A DNA stretch of 54,772 bases from a virus. Of the stretch, positions 34,720 through 43,201 are shown one piece after another. Location: the IMG/VR virus record IMGVR_UViG_3300000929_000239, positions 1 to 54,772 of that record; one strand, 5' to 3'. Position 1 is the stretch's first letter. Each line of letters begins with the position of its first letter. The notes beneath the pieces were generated by a model, which saw nothing but the letters and a program-made list of their open reading frames with translations, did no database searches and was not told where the DNA came from. Both the position numbers and the translations under genes were made by a program.

Positions 34720-35775
34720 CTAAAGTGGATAATCTGATGAATCAGCACTATTAACAGTGTCAAATACGGTTGAGAATTTGCCCATATCCATTGTAGCAAA
34801 TATAGCTGTTTCGGCAGAGTCTTGATCCACTGTAAGTATAAGTTCTGAAGTATCTCCAGAATCATCCATCAAGGTACCTGCAAATCCAGTAATATCAAAC
34901 ACAGATCTATCTGCATCCATATTTCCGATTTGGATATCTGAAGTATTAGAAACTGTAGCTTCTGTTGTAATTCTAACTATACCTAAATCGCTATCACGTA
35001 AAAGCAGTGTTTCTGAAGTATCTGCTGTAACACCTAGCTCTGCTTCAAGTTCAACTAGTAGTAACTCATCAGGTTCATCTATAATTTCAGATTGCTGTAT
35101 CTGAAGTCCATCAGTATTAACAAGTTCTAATAAAAGTTCAGCTCCAAGAAAAACTCCTGCAGGATGCACAAATAATTTATAGGTATCTACCCACTCATTT
35201 AAAGGTATGCCTATTCGAATAAGTACAGACAATACTTGATAAAGTTTATCATCTGTAATAAACTTGCGTGACTCTGGGCCTATTACAGAAGCCTGGGTCT
35301 TTATCTGTTGGCCATTACCATTAACATCACTTAGATCATAGTCTATAGCTGGCCCAACTTTAAATACATTATCTTTTGGATATATAATTTGCGGGTCTTC
35401 ACCAAAAAATCCTCTAAAGAACTGCTCAATGCTATATTTAGTACCCTTTGACCTGTACAGAGTATTAGAAAACTTTATAGCTTCTCTTTTATTAATGAAC
35501 CCGCCAAAATACGCTTGACCCAATAGAAGCTCGTCTTCAAGATACTGTAATAAATCAACTGGTACTTGAGTAGCGTCTCGAGAAGAGTTTAGTCTTTTAA
35601 TTTTACCAGAAGGGTTATCAGCTGATTCCATCCATTCATAATAAGCTTCAAATAACTTTATTAAGTTTGGATAATCCGTTTTAAAATGATCTGGTAAAAC
35701 ATTTCCAATATCACTTCTTAAGAAGCTTAAGTCTGTTCGATTATTATCGAGAAGGGTTTTATCATTAGTAGACAT
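34720..35775 (-). CDS. Baseplate wedge protein, gp7/P2 gpI-like candidate (351 aa)
   Basis: Residues ~31-122 carry FKTDYPNLIKLFEAYYEWM and YRSKGTKYSIEQFFRGFFG, the latter matching the 'H-R-x-K-G-T-x-x-A-I/V-x-x-x-L' turn of P2 gpI-type tail proteins, which are the counterparts of the T4 gp7 core. Gene order gp25 - gp6 - this gene equals W - J - I in P2. The C-terminal ~130 residues are very acidic (DEPDELLLVELEAEL) and end in repeats of D-S-x-E/D-T. T4 gp7 is about three times as long, so only the core function can be equivalent. Overlaps gp6 by one base. Confidence 0.6.
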   Translation of the reverse strand: MSTNDKTLLDNNRTDLSFLRSDIGNVLPDHFKTDYPNLIKLFEAYYEWMESADNPSGKIKRLNSSRDATQVPVDLLQYLEDELLLGQAYFGGFINKREAIKFSNTLYRSKGTKYSIEQFFRGFFGEDPQIIYPKDNVFKVGPAIDYDLSDVNGNGQQIKTQASVIGPESRKFITDDKLYQVLSVLIRIGIPLNEWVDTYKLFVHPAGVFLGAELLLELVNTDGLQIQQSEIIDEPDELLLVELEAELGVTADTSETLLLRDSDLGIVRITTEATVSNTSDIQIGNMDADRSVFDITGFAGTLMDDSGDTSELILTVDQDSAETAIFATMDMGKFSTVFDTVNSADSSDYPL

Positions 35776-37802
35776 TAGTTGATTGCACTTACTGTTACTG
35801 CAGTTGTGGTTGACCTATCTTTATCAAAATTTAATATTTCATTTCGCGTAGGAGCTATTGCACTTTGGTTAGATGGTACCGCCGCCAGTTTTATAAGGTT
35901 AAGTCCAGCCGATATACTAGTAGGATTAAAATTGTTGATAGTAACTATTCCATCAACTGCATTAAAGTTACCTATATTGTCAACTAGTATATCGTCACCA
36001 GCAGAAGCTACAATCTGTATAATATTTGTAGACAACTTATTTCGTAGCAAGCATGTTGTACCTTGATAAGTAAAAGCATTACTCGTAATGATATATTCGT
36101 TGTCATCTGGTATAGCAATAGGAACTGGAAATTGAAGGTTTACACTCTTATTCACTGCAACGGCTTTTAATGTATCAACAATATATGCAAAATTCTCGTT
36201 GCTAATATCTAGTTGGATCATTAGGTTAGCAGCATCTTCATATCTGCCTTCAACAACATTATTAACTATAGTATCAAACGATGATTCTACTCTATTTCCT
36301 ATTAAAACAGATCTAGCCGCAGGAGCTATTAAAAGAGAATTAATGACCAATATTAAGTTTGGTGAGGTAGGAGTAAACCTTTGCTGCATTCTTATATTAG
36401 ATCTAGATGAAAGAATAGCTGGAGAAGAAGCATCGACTTCTGTTAGTACGTTTGATCTCCTAAATGCTTGCTTAAAGCCACCAGTGTTGTCTGTAAAGTA
36501 CCCCGCAATAATATTGTTTACATTATTTTGTACGGCATTTAAAGTTAAGTCGGTAAGCTTAGGGTTAAATTGAAAGAATGTATCAGTTTCAATAAAAGTC
36601 TCAATAGGATCTATGAATCTAATATTAAATGAAACTATTGATAATTGTGCAGCTAAATTTCTTATAGCCTGTTTAGTAGTAGAGATAGTATCTGCAGTTA
36701 CTCCATTTTCAAACAGGATAGAAATATATACCGCACCAAATTCTGGATTAACAGCTTCTTCGCCACCCCATGAAGCTATATCTTCAATGAGTGTAGAATA
36801 GCTTTGTAAGATAAGTGAAGAATAGTCTCCGGCAGTAACCATCCTATTCTGAGTAGCGTATTGAAACGGAGCGTTTTTCCTAATTGACTCTATTGATTCT
36901 TTATTATCACCACCTATAGAATTTACGTATGTTACTACGTTTAAGTCTGCTGATATATTACCCTGAGAAAACTGAGATGCAGGAGTAAAATCTGAGGCTC
37001 CATTTGCAGTAGCGCCTTTTACTGAAAGATAGCTAATTTCAATTCTGCTACCTGTAGTTGGAGCGATACCAAACGTTTCGCCATCACCAAACGATAGATC
37101 AAAATACCCATTTGGCGATTCTTTTAAAATATATATCGTCGAGTTAGCGCTAATCGAAGTAGCGCCTGAAATATTTTGGTACTGAGTAAAATCTGAAGAT
37201 ACTCCAGAAGCATATACCTTTACGGTGACAGTATCGGCATCAATAGTTGTATCAGGTATAACATACACTGGGTTGTCTTGATATTCACCCACTAAAAATG
37301 TTTTAGTTCTCAAAGAACCTTCAAAAATAGAAATCCTATTAGAACCATCATTAGTTTTAAACTCATAAAACCCTGTTCCGTCATCAATAGCTTCAAAAGG
37401 TTGTACAGTTTGAAACGAATAAGAGGTATCATCTACGCTTGTAGTAAATTTAGTATAGGCTGGTAAGGATACTGTTTCTTCTCTTCCTGCAGCACTCGAA
37501 TTAAATGTTAACCTTACCTTCGCTTGTGCAGCAGTATCAGTATCTGGAACATAACCGATTCCTTCAGATAATGATACCACTGAACTTCTTAATTGTGCTG
37601 TTGGTAGGTAAGATTCGTTAAGAGCAAAATTTGCTATTAAAGCATTAAGATGAGTATTATATGCTAATACATCAAGAATATTAGAAAGGCCAGATGCCTC
37701 AAAATTGTAGTCTCTAAACTCATCTTTATTAGCAAGATAGTCCTTTAAATTGCTTTTAATATTATTAAAGTCTAAAGCTGATGATTTTATAGTTGTGGCC
37801 AT
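35775..37802 (-). CDS. gp6: Baseplate wedge protein gp6 (675 aa)
   Basis: The N-terminus (SSALDFNNIKSNLKDYLANK and SGLSNILDVLAYNTHLNALI) is a clear T4 gp6 / P2 gpJ-type baseplate-J-like start. The middle region (FVKVY..., QYATQNRMVTAGDYSSLILQ at ~300) carries the conserved 'A-x-x-R-x-V-T-x-x-D-Y' turn that joins J-like domains. gp6 forms the inner ring of the baseplate with gp25 and gp53 and drives its dome-to-star change. The start is ATG 37802, two bases after gp25, and the end overlaps the gp7-like gene, so the three are co-translated. Confidence 0.9.
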   Translation of the reverse strand: MATTIKSSALDFNNIKSNLKDYLANKDEFRDYNFEASGLSNILDVLAYNTHLNALIANFALNESYLPTAQLRSSVVSLSEGIGYVPDTDTAAQAKVRLTFNSSAAGREETVSLPAYTKFTTSVDDTSYSFQTVQPFEAIDDGTGFYEFKTNDGSNRISIFEGSLRTKTFLVGEYQDNPVYVIPDTTIDADTVTVKVYASGVSSDFTQYQNISGATSISANSTIYILKESPNGYFDLSFGDGETFGIAPTTGSRIEISYLSVKGATANGASDFTPASQFSQGNISADLNVVTYVNSIGGDNKESIESIRKNAPFQYATQNRMVTAGDYSSLILQSYSTLIEDIASWGGEEAVNPEFGAVYISILFENGVTADTISTTKQAIRNLAAQLSIVSFNIRFIDPIETFIETDTFFQFNPKLTDLTLNAVQNNVNNIIAGYFTDNTGGFKQAFRRSNVLTEVDASSPAILSSRSNIRMQQRFTPTSPNLILVINSLLIAPAARSVLIGNRVESSFDTIVNNVVEGRYEDAANLMIQLDISNENFAYIVDTLKAVAVNKSVNLQFPVPIAIPDDNEYIITSNAFTYQGTTCLLRNKLSTNIIQIVASAGDDILVDNIGNFNAVDGIVTINNFNPTSISAGLNLIKLAAVPSNQSAIAPTRNEILNFDKDRSTTTAVTVSAIN

Positions 37803-37803
37803 A

Positions 37804-38250
37804 TTACCTTAACCTTGATAGCGAAGTCGTAAATACCACAACTTCTTCTGAGTTTATAATTTGAAATTCTATCATAACGCTTATAGAATTTTGTGATTCT
37901 TTATAACTTACCTGTACATCTCTAACTATGGCTCTAGGCTCGTATATTTGAATAGCATTAAATATATTTTCTTTTATTTCATCTTCAACATCTTCATCTG
38001 CAAGTTCAAATAAGAGGCTTGTAATATCACCGCCATAAAAAAGCTCAAAGGGTTTTTCATAGAAATTAGTAAGAATAAGATTTTTTACAGCCTGTTTAAC
38101 GGCTGCAGCTTCTTTTTTAACAAATATCTCACCATTCGCCTTTGCAGTAAACGAAAGATCTATATCTCTATATTCTACGCTTCTACTTGCATTGATAGTA
38201 GACCTGCTAAGATCTCCGTCTTCTCTTGATAATATTCTTGCAGTAGCCAT
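37804..38250 (-). CDS. gp25: Baseplate wedge protein gp25 (148 aa)
   Basis: It matches the gp25/GPW family: RDIDLSFTAKANGEIFVKKE at ~28-47, AVKQAVKNLILTNFYEKPF at ~50-68 and the E-P-R-A-I-V-R-D-V motif at ~107-115, the EPR loop of gp25-like proteins. Known role: inner-baseplate wedge core that nucleates the sheath and, through the EPR region, contacts gp6. Length (148 aa) is close to T4 gp25 (132 aa). A late promoter lies 26 bases upstream at the end of the 826-aa spike gene. Confidence 0.95.
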   Translation of the reverse strand: MATARILSREDGDLSRSTINASRSVEYRDIDLSFTAKANGEIFVKKEAAAVKQAVKNLILTNFYEKPFELFYGGDITSLLFELADEDVEDEIKENIFNAIQIYEPRAIVRDVQVSYKESQNSISVMIEFQIINSEEVVVFTTSLSRLR

Positions 38251-38275
38251 AAAAGTTCTCTGTTTTATTTAGTGT

Positions 38276-38283
38276 TATTTATA
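38276..38283 (-). promoter_or_regulatory. T4-type late promoter (TATAAATA), extended copy
   Basis: TATAAATA on the minus strand overlapping the stop codon of the spike gene (38279), 26 bases before gp25. The surrounding 19 bases are identical to the extended promoter at 20027-20034. Confidence 0.8.
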
Positions 38284-40759
38284 AGGCTTTAGCAAAAGAA
38301 ACATCAAAACCTTTACTCCAAGTTCCAGCAGATCCTGCACCACCCTGTCTCCATGTACTCTCATCATAATGAATAAACCCAGTCCTCTCGGTCACTCCCT
38401 CAACGGTCCTTTCCGAAGAATAACCACCAATACCGGGACGAACTCCACGTGCCTTTGCGTTCTTAACTAAAATACGAATATACCGTTGGTAGAGGGATGC
38501 GTTTTCTGACGGCATTATTCTGACGCCATTTAGCATTAAATAATGATCAGCTGCTTCTCCAGTTGGATGATTTTTAGTTCCTGTGGCTCTTCTAGCTCTA
38601 CCGCCGTTTGATGTAATTTGAGCGGTATATTCTGGCCCAAGTTCACGAACAGCAGCCGCAATCGCATCAACAATATTTTGATTAGGCCAGTATATTCTGT
38701 TGCTACCTCGTTCGTGAGTTACAGCTCCATCAGCTGGAGGAACCGCTCTTTTAGCTATAGCTCTTTCCTCAAGAACTGAATTATCTTCGAGTAAACACTC
38801 TATTAACTCTCCTTCTGCTAATAGCTGTCTATTATACTCGGTAGATACTTTTCTTCTAAACGTTCCGCTCCAATTATCATCGATTAGTGGCAAGATCATT
38901 ATGAGTCTGGAATTTAATACAGGATTGTCTGATGTACATTCTAAGGTATCATATGAAAGAATCATCTTATCAAAAAATGCTACATCTTTTAGATATTCGG
39001 CTATATCAAATAAATCTAAATTATTTGGTTTGCCGGTTTTATCAATAGATTTGTAGATAACTGCTCTACCACTTGACTTTAAATCATTAATACTTCCAGG
39101 AGTTATTACTTCTGAAGGACCAGGTTTATAGATCCCCTCTGAAACAATAAGATTTACTCCTTTAAACTTATCAGTATTGTCTTGGATCTTTTTAATAATA
39201 AGATTTTGAATATAAAGATTTTTAGCTATGTTTCTTTTAACGCTTAAAGCTTTTATGTATTTAAGATTAGTGGCGTCATCAGTTCCCAAGAACTTAGATA
39301 TAGTAGTATCTTCAGACAATTTAGTCTTAATTGTAATATCATCCTGTCTAAGAGGATTATACTTATCCTCAGGAATAATACTTACCACTTTATTTTTAGG
39401 TATATAAGTAGCTGCAATTTGAGGCGAATATATGTTTGCTGGCACGTTGCTAATGACAGGAGTCGATTCCTGCTTAATAGTCCTACCTATTCTTTTTGGT
39501 GTAGGATTATTATATTCAGAACATATAATATTTTCTTTAAGTAGCTGCGCTACAAACTGTGTGTTTCCCGAATTAGCAGCATCTCTCAGTTTTGATCTAG
39601 CCTTTCCTGTAGTCATCTCTCCTGTAGAAATACCACCATAACCCTGTGACTTGTCGATAAAGTTCTTTAAGTAGTCGCCCTTGTCAATGATCACCTTACG
39701 AATACCACCTGCGGCCTTAAGCAAGTATGTAAGAACATTTGTCGAAGTTGGCGTAGTGATAGTAGGAGTCGCAGTATTAGTAATACTACCTGCAGTTCCT
39801 GTAACTGCTTCTCCATAGTCTTGAGACTGAGTTACTGTTGAAGTAGTCGCAGTTCCATCTAGGTCTCCATGGAATGTCGGGGCAGTGATACCTTTATCAA
39901 ACACAGCGCCGTTACCCACAAAGTTAACGGCAGTGCCACCTATGACTCCACTACCACCTTGTACAGTCATATTTTGTGCTGAAGCAGTCACGTTATCTGA
40001 AGCAATATTAATGTAGTCCTGTGAGGTGATGTTCATTTCACCACTAGAGAATAAACCAACATTACCGTTAACGTTATAATCAAGATTACCTTTGACATTG
40101 TGTTGATGCCCACCTAAGAACATATCTGTGACTAAACCAGTTGAGTAGGTCGTTATCGGACCTGTAACAGAAGTTTGTAATCCGTTGCCAACATTCTTTT
40201 CTTCTGATCCCTTTACAGTCTCTACTTTATTACCATTCACTGTAACATTGTAATCTAAACAATCGACATTAAACTCGCCTACAACCTTTATATTTAGGTT
40301 GCCTTTATATACTAGCTGTGCATCACCTTCAACGATAACATCATTAGTACCACCGATTATTTCAACTTTACGCTTTTTAGTGCTAACTACTATGCTTCCG
40401 TCTGGAGTTAATTCTATGCCGCTACCTTCAGAATGTTTTATAAGAATACGCTCGTTTCCATCAGTATCATCTATTTCCCACACGTGACCCTTTTCAGATT
40501 TAGATACCTGATTTTTACCATACTGTGAAGGAACTTTAACTCCAGTAGATAATTCTATGTCTTCAAACTGTGAGAAAAGTTCTAGATCATTTCTCGCAAC
40601 GCCTCGTGCTTCTTTTGCAATATTACTTGAAAAGAAATAGCTTGTTTTTGGATACTCACCAGTGGGATCTTCTGGAAGATTTTTAGATTTATCAGATGCT
40701 CTTGAATCAATAGCTTGCTGCGTAAGTGATGATAGATTGTTTTCATATTGTTCGGCCAT
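38279..40759 (-). CDS. gp5: Baseplate spike: gp5-C-type beta-helix fused to M15 peptidase (826 aa)
   Basis: Residues ~80-330 are a VgrG/gp5-C-like beta-helix (repeats such as GDAQLVYKGNLNIKVVGEF and VTVNGNKVETVKG, then LGGHQHNVKG), the needle used to puncture the outer membrane. The C-terminal ~180 residues are an M15-type peptidase: an S-N-G-G-R-A-R-R turn, H731-P-T-G-E-A-A-D738 (HxxGxAxD zinc motif) and I-H797-Y-D799. All three zinc ligands are present. In T4 one gp5 carries OB, lysozyme and helix; here the helix is separated and gains a peptidase. A linker of ~350 residues (340-690) rich in Lys/Ile separates the domains and is not recognised. Likely cleaves peptide crosslinks during infection. 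Confidence 0.75.
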   Translation of the reverse strand: MAEQYENNLSSLTQQAIDSRASDKSKNLPEDPTGEYPKTSYFFSSNIAKEARGVARNDLELFSQFEDIELSTGVKVPSQYGKNQVSKSEKGHVWEIDDTDGNERILIKHSEGSGIELTPDGSIVVSTKKRKVEIIGGTNDVIVEGDAQLVYKGNLNIKVVGEFNVDCLDYNVTVNGNKVETVKGSEEKNVGNGLQTSVTGPITTYSTGLVTDMFLGGHQHNVKGNLDYNVNGNVGLFSSGEMNITSQDYINIASDNVTASAQNMTVQGGSGVIGGTAVNFVGNGAVFDKGITAPTFHGDLDGTATTSTVTQSQDYGEAVTGTAGSITNTATPTITTPTSTNVLTYLLKAAGGIRKVIIDKGDYLKNFIDKSQGYGGISTGEMTTGKARSKLRDAANSGNTQFVAQLLKENIICSEYNNPTPKRIGRTIKQESTPVISNVPANIYSPQIAATYIPKNKVVSIIPEDKYNPLRQDDITIKTKLSEDTTISKFLGTDDATNLKYIKALSVKRNIAKNLYIQNLIIKKIQDNTDKFKGVNLIVSEGIYKPGPSEVITPGSINDLKSSGRAVIYKSIDKTGKPNNLDLFDIAEYLKDVAFFDKMILSYDTLECTSDNPVLNSRLIMILPLIDDNWSGTFRRKVSTEYNRQLLAEGELIECLLEDNSVLEERAIAKRAVPPADGAVTHERGSNRIYWPNQNIVDAIAAAVRELGPEYTAQITSNGGRARRATGTKNHPTGEAADHYLMLNGVRIMPSENASLYQRYIRILVKNAKARGVRPGIGGYSSERTVEGVTERTGFIHYDESTWRQGGAGSAGTWSKGFDVSFAKAL

Positions 40760-40760
40760 A

Positions 40761-42260
40761 TTAATTTCCTACGCCATCTATTATTTGTTTCTGCGTTAAT
40801 GGCAGTGACTTTCGAGGATTATATCCTTTTACATTTTCTTTACCATACCAGACTTTTACAGTATTCTGAACATCCCACCATGGTGCTTCTGTAGTAGCAA
40901 GAATATCATACAGCGCCAATGCTTGTATGCCAGGCTTAACTTCATATATTGCTTGCAAAAGATTGCGCATAGTTTTAATTTGTGCTGCGCTAGCGTTCCA
41001 TTCAAGTTGCTCAAGCGCAATCAATATAGTTCTTTCAGAATGATCTGGAAGACCATCATAATAAATACCCGTACCCTTTATTTCTAATGGTCTACCTCTA
41101 TGCACAACACCGGATTGATCAACGAATAGGTGTGGTTCTAGTCCTTGATTATATTCATCTACAAATACCTGGTGATATTCTTCAACCTTTCCTTTTCCAT
41201 CAGAAGCAAATACATTCCATGCTTCTATTACTACCTGCGTGACATCTCTTTTTAAATTAGCTATTTCAGTACTAACTTCGGCATAGTCCACAATAGAATC
41301 AAATATTTTAGAATTAGGATTGGTGTTAGCTTCTCTCCAAACATTTGTATAATCGTCAGTTCTTTTTGTAGGTATATCTATAGCAGCTGCTTTAGGCTCT
41401 AGCGCTTTTGATGCTCTATTATCTATTTGCCTAATAGCATTTTCTAATTCAGCATCTGGTCGATCAGAATACTTTTTAAGTACTTTGACGCCTTCTGCAA
41501 TATTGCCTTCTTTCTTTAGATTTACAATTCTAGTAATATCTTCAGGTGAAACATTGCTAACTACATTATTCTTTATAGCTACTTTGCCTAATGTGTTTTC
41601 AGTTGATCTAAAAGATTCTTCAACTAAATTGCCTATAAGATCATCAAAACCAAAGGAAACTTTATTTAAAATATTATTAAAGGATTTTAATTGCGCGTTA
41701 ATAGCATTATTTGACACGCTGCTAATAGATAAATCGGTATTCTGTAAAACATCACCAAGTACTGTATCGAGTATATTATCTTTAAAAAGTTCAGAAGAAA
41801 CATTATTATTTACGATATCTTTTATTCCACTAGAATTTATATCAGTGGTATCTTTTATAACTTGGGCTAGCGCTTCAGGAAACGGTGCGCTAATGGCTAC
41901 ATCCAAAAAACCATCGGCCGCAAGTCTAGCATCTCCAGCAATAGCAGTTAAATCAATCTTATCAGCTGCTTCAACAACTTTAACAAGATCTGGTGTGCTT
42001 GCAGAAGGATCTAATTGGACTAGACCTAATTGTTTTGTTACTTGTTCAGGAACAGAACCAGTAGCATTTGAGATAATATCTCTATCAGTACTGGCAACAG
42101 ATTTAAATCCTCCTGACACAGCCGCATCAGACTTATACTTAAAACTTAGTGCTGCGCTCTGTAACTCTACCAAATCGCTAACATCAGAAGAAGCTTTTGA
42201 CAAATTAAGAAACGACTCTACAGTCTTAAGGCTACCTTCTAAAAGATCTTTTGCCGACAT
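40761..42260 (-). CDS. Hub-associated protein with degenerate amidase/PGRP-like domain (499 aa)
   Basis: Residues ~335-480 resemble an N-acetylmuramoyl-L-alanine amidase (amidase_2/PGRP) fold: VTQVVIEAW where active enzymes have VVIHHT, GLEPHLFVDQSGVVHRGRPL matching G-x-x-Y-H-F-x-I-D-x-x-G-x-x-x-x-G-R-P, and a later ALYDILATTEAP in place of the G-H-x-D-x-x-P zinc loop. The first His ligand is Glu (residue ~346) and the second position has no His, so catalysis by the zinc mechanism is unlikely. The first ~300 residues are helical and unrecognised. The gene lies between the two gp5-like genes, with start/stop overlap. Probably part of the spike/hub; fold call moderate. Confidence 0.55.
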   Translation of the reverse strand: MSAKDLLEGSLKTVESFLNLSKASSDVSDLVELQSAALSFKYKSDAAVSGGFKSVASTDRDIISNATGSVPEQVTKQLGLVQLDPSASTPDLVKVVEAADKIDLTAIAGDARLAADGFLDVAISAPFPEALAQVIKDTTDINSSGIKDIVNNNVSSELFKDNILDTVLGDVLQNTDLSISSVSNNAINAQLKSFNNILNKVSFGFDDLIGNLVEESFRSTENTLGKVAIKNNVVSNVSPEDITRIVNLKKEGNIAEGVKVLKKYSDRPDAELENAIRQIDNRASKALEPKAAAIDIPTKRTDDYTNVWREANTNPNSKIFDSIVDYAEVSTEIANLKRDVTQVVIEAWNVFASDGKGKVEEYHQVFVDEYNQGLEPHLFVDQSGVVHRGRPLEIKGTGIYYDGLPDHSERTILIALEQLEWNASAAQIKTMRNLLQAIYEVKPGIQALALYDILATTEAPWWDVQNTVKVWYGKENVKGYNPRKSLPLTQKQIIDGVGN

Positions 42261-43201
42261 TATCTAGCTCCTGATGATATTAGATTGGTTTCAGCGCTTA
42301 ACACTAAAGATGCTTTATATGTATCATATGCTTTTCGTGCTGCAGCAGGACGAGACCTTCCGTTGTGTGTGTAGTATAAGGGATCTGCTTTTTCAAATAC
42401 GTCAAAAAAATGAAAGGTTGAGTTAGTATCATCTTTTGGACCATCAAAGTTAGTTATATTAGATGCTTCTTTTAAATGATTCCAGCATTTGTGAATACCG
42501 CCTGTTTTCATATCATACACTAAAAATTTTAATTGTAAGAAAATGTCATAAGGATCTTCATTTAGTTCTGAAGCATATGCTTCCACTCTTTGCCACCTTC
42601 CCCACCTAGAGTTCCACTGAGCTATACCTCTAGAATCTTCTATACCATCTTGGTTTTTAGCATTCGGATTAAAGTTACTTTCTATTTCGAGATTACCGCA
42701 AACACCTGCAGCAGATTTAATTGGAAGGCCATTCGAAATTAAAAAGTCCATAACTAAGATTCTTAACTGATCTATATCTTCAGTACCGTTTTCATATATC
42801 TGTCTTTGCTGTTGGCTTATTACAACGCCTTCTTTACCGATATTTCTTTTATCTAAGAGATTAATTCTGCCAGCTTGTGCAGCTGCAGTTACTTGAGTGC
42901 TAGAAGGTTGTTCAATATGACTCATAGATCCGACTATAATAGGATTTTGAGATAGTGCTCCATCCATAAAAAACCCAAATACTAGTGCGCTCTTTTTCAT
43001 TTGAGGTATTTTGCCTATTCCAGAAACACCACCTTCAGTTGTAGGCAATACTGTTTCAGCCCAAGGAAGGTACTTGTCTTTTACCTCATTTGAATGTATA
43101 CCGTATATTCTTACCTGAAACCTACCAGCTTCATCTGGATCCGAGTCACTAATAATTCTACCAACAAACCATCTAATATTGTCGCCATAATACTCATTCA
43201 T
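42260..43201 (-). CDS. gp5: gp5-like hub protein: OB fold plus phage tail lysozyme (313 aa)
   Basis: Residues 1-97 are the gp5/VgrG OB fold (FVGRIISDSDPDEAGRFQVR followed by GIHSN), which in T4 attaches the spike to the gp27 cup. Residues ~135-305 are a Phage_tail_lysozyme domain: AAGVCGNLEIESNFNPNA with putative catalytic Glu174, D-S-R-G-I-A-Q-W-N and FLQLKFLVYDM. T4 gp5 uses a T4-lysozyme domain instead, so the muramidase has been swapped. The C-terminal beta-helix is missing and is found two genes downstream. Located between gp27 and the amidase-like gene, overlapping both. Confidence 0.85.
   Translation of the reverse strand: MNEYYGDNIRWFVGRIISDSDPDEAGRFQVRIYGIHSNEVKDKYLPWAETVLPTTEGGVSGIGKIPQMKKSALVFGFFMDGALSQNPIIVGSMSHIEQPSSTQVTAAAQAGRINLLDKRNIGKEGVVISQQQRQIYENGTEDIDQLRILVMDFLISNGLPIKSAAGVCGNLEIESNFNPNAKNQDGIEDSRGIAQWNSRWGRWQRVEAYASELNEDPYDIFLQLKFLVYDMKTGGIHKCWNHLKEASNITNFDGPKDDTNSTFHFFDVFEKADPLYYTHNGRSRPAAARKAYDTYKASLVLSAETNLISSGAR

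Noticed and set aside
41485-42267. 260-aa plus-strand ORF opposite the amidase-like gene
   Set aside because: Antisense shadow: the minus-strand frame has coupled neighbours and a recognisable domain, while this frame has neither RBS nor homology features.
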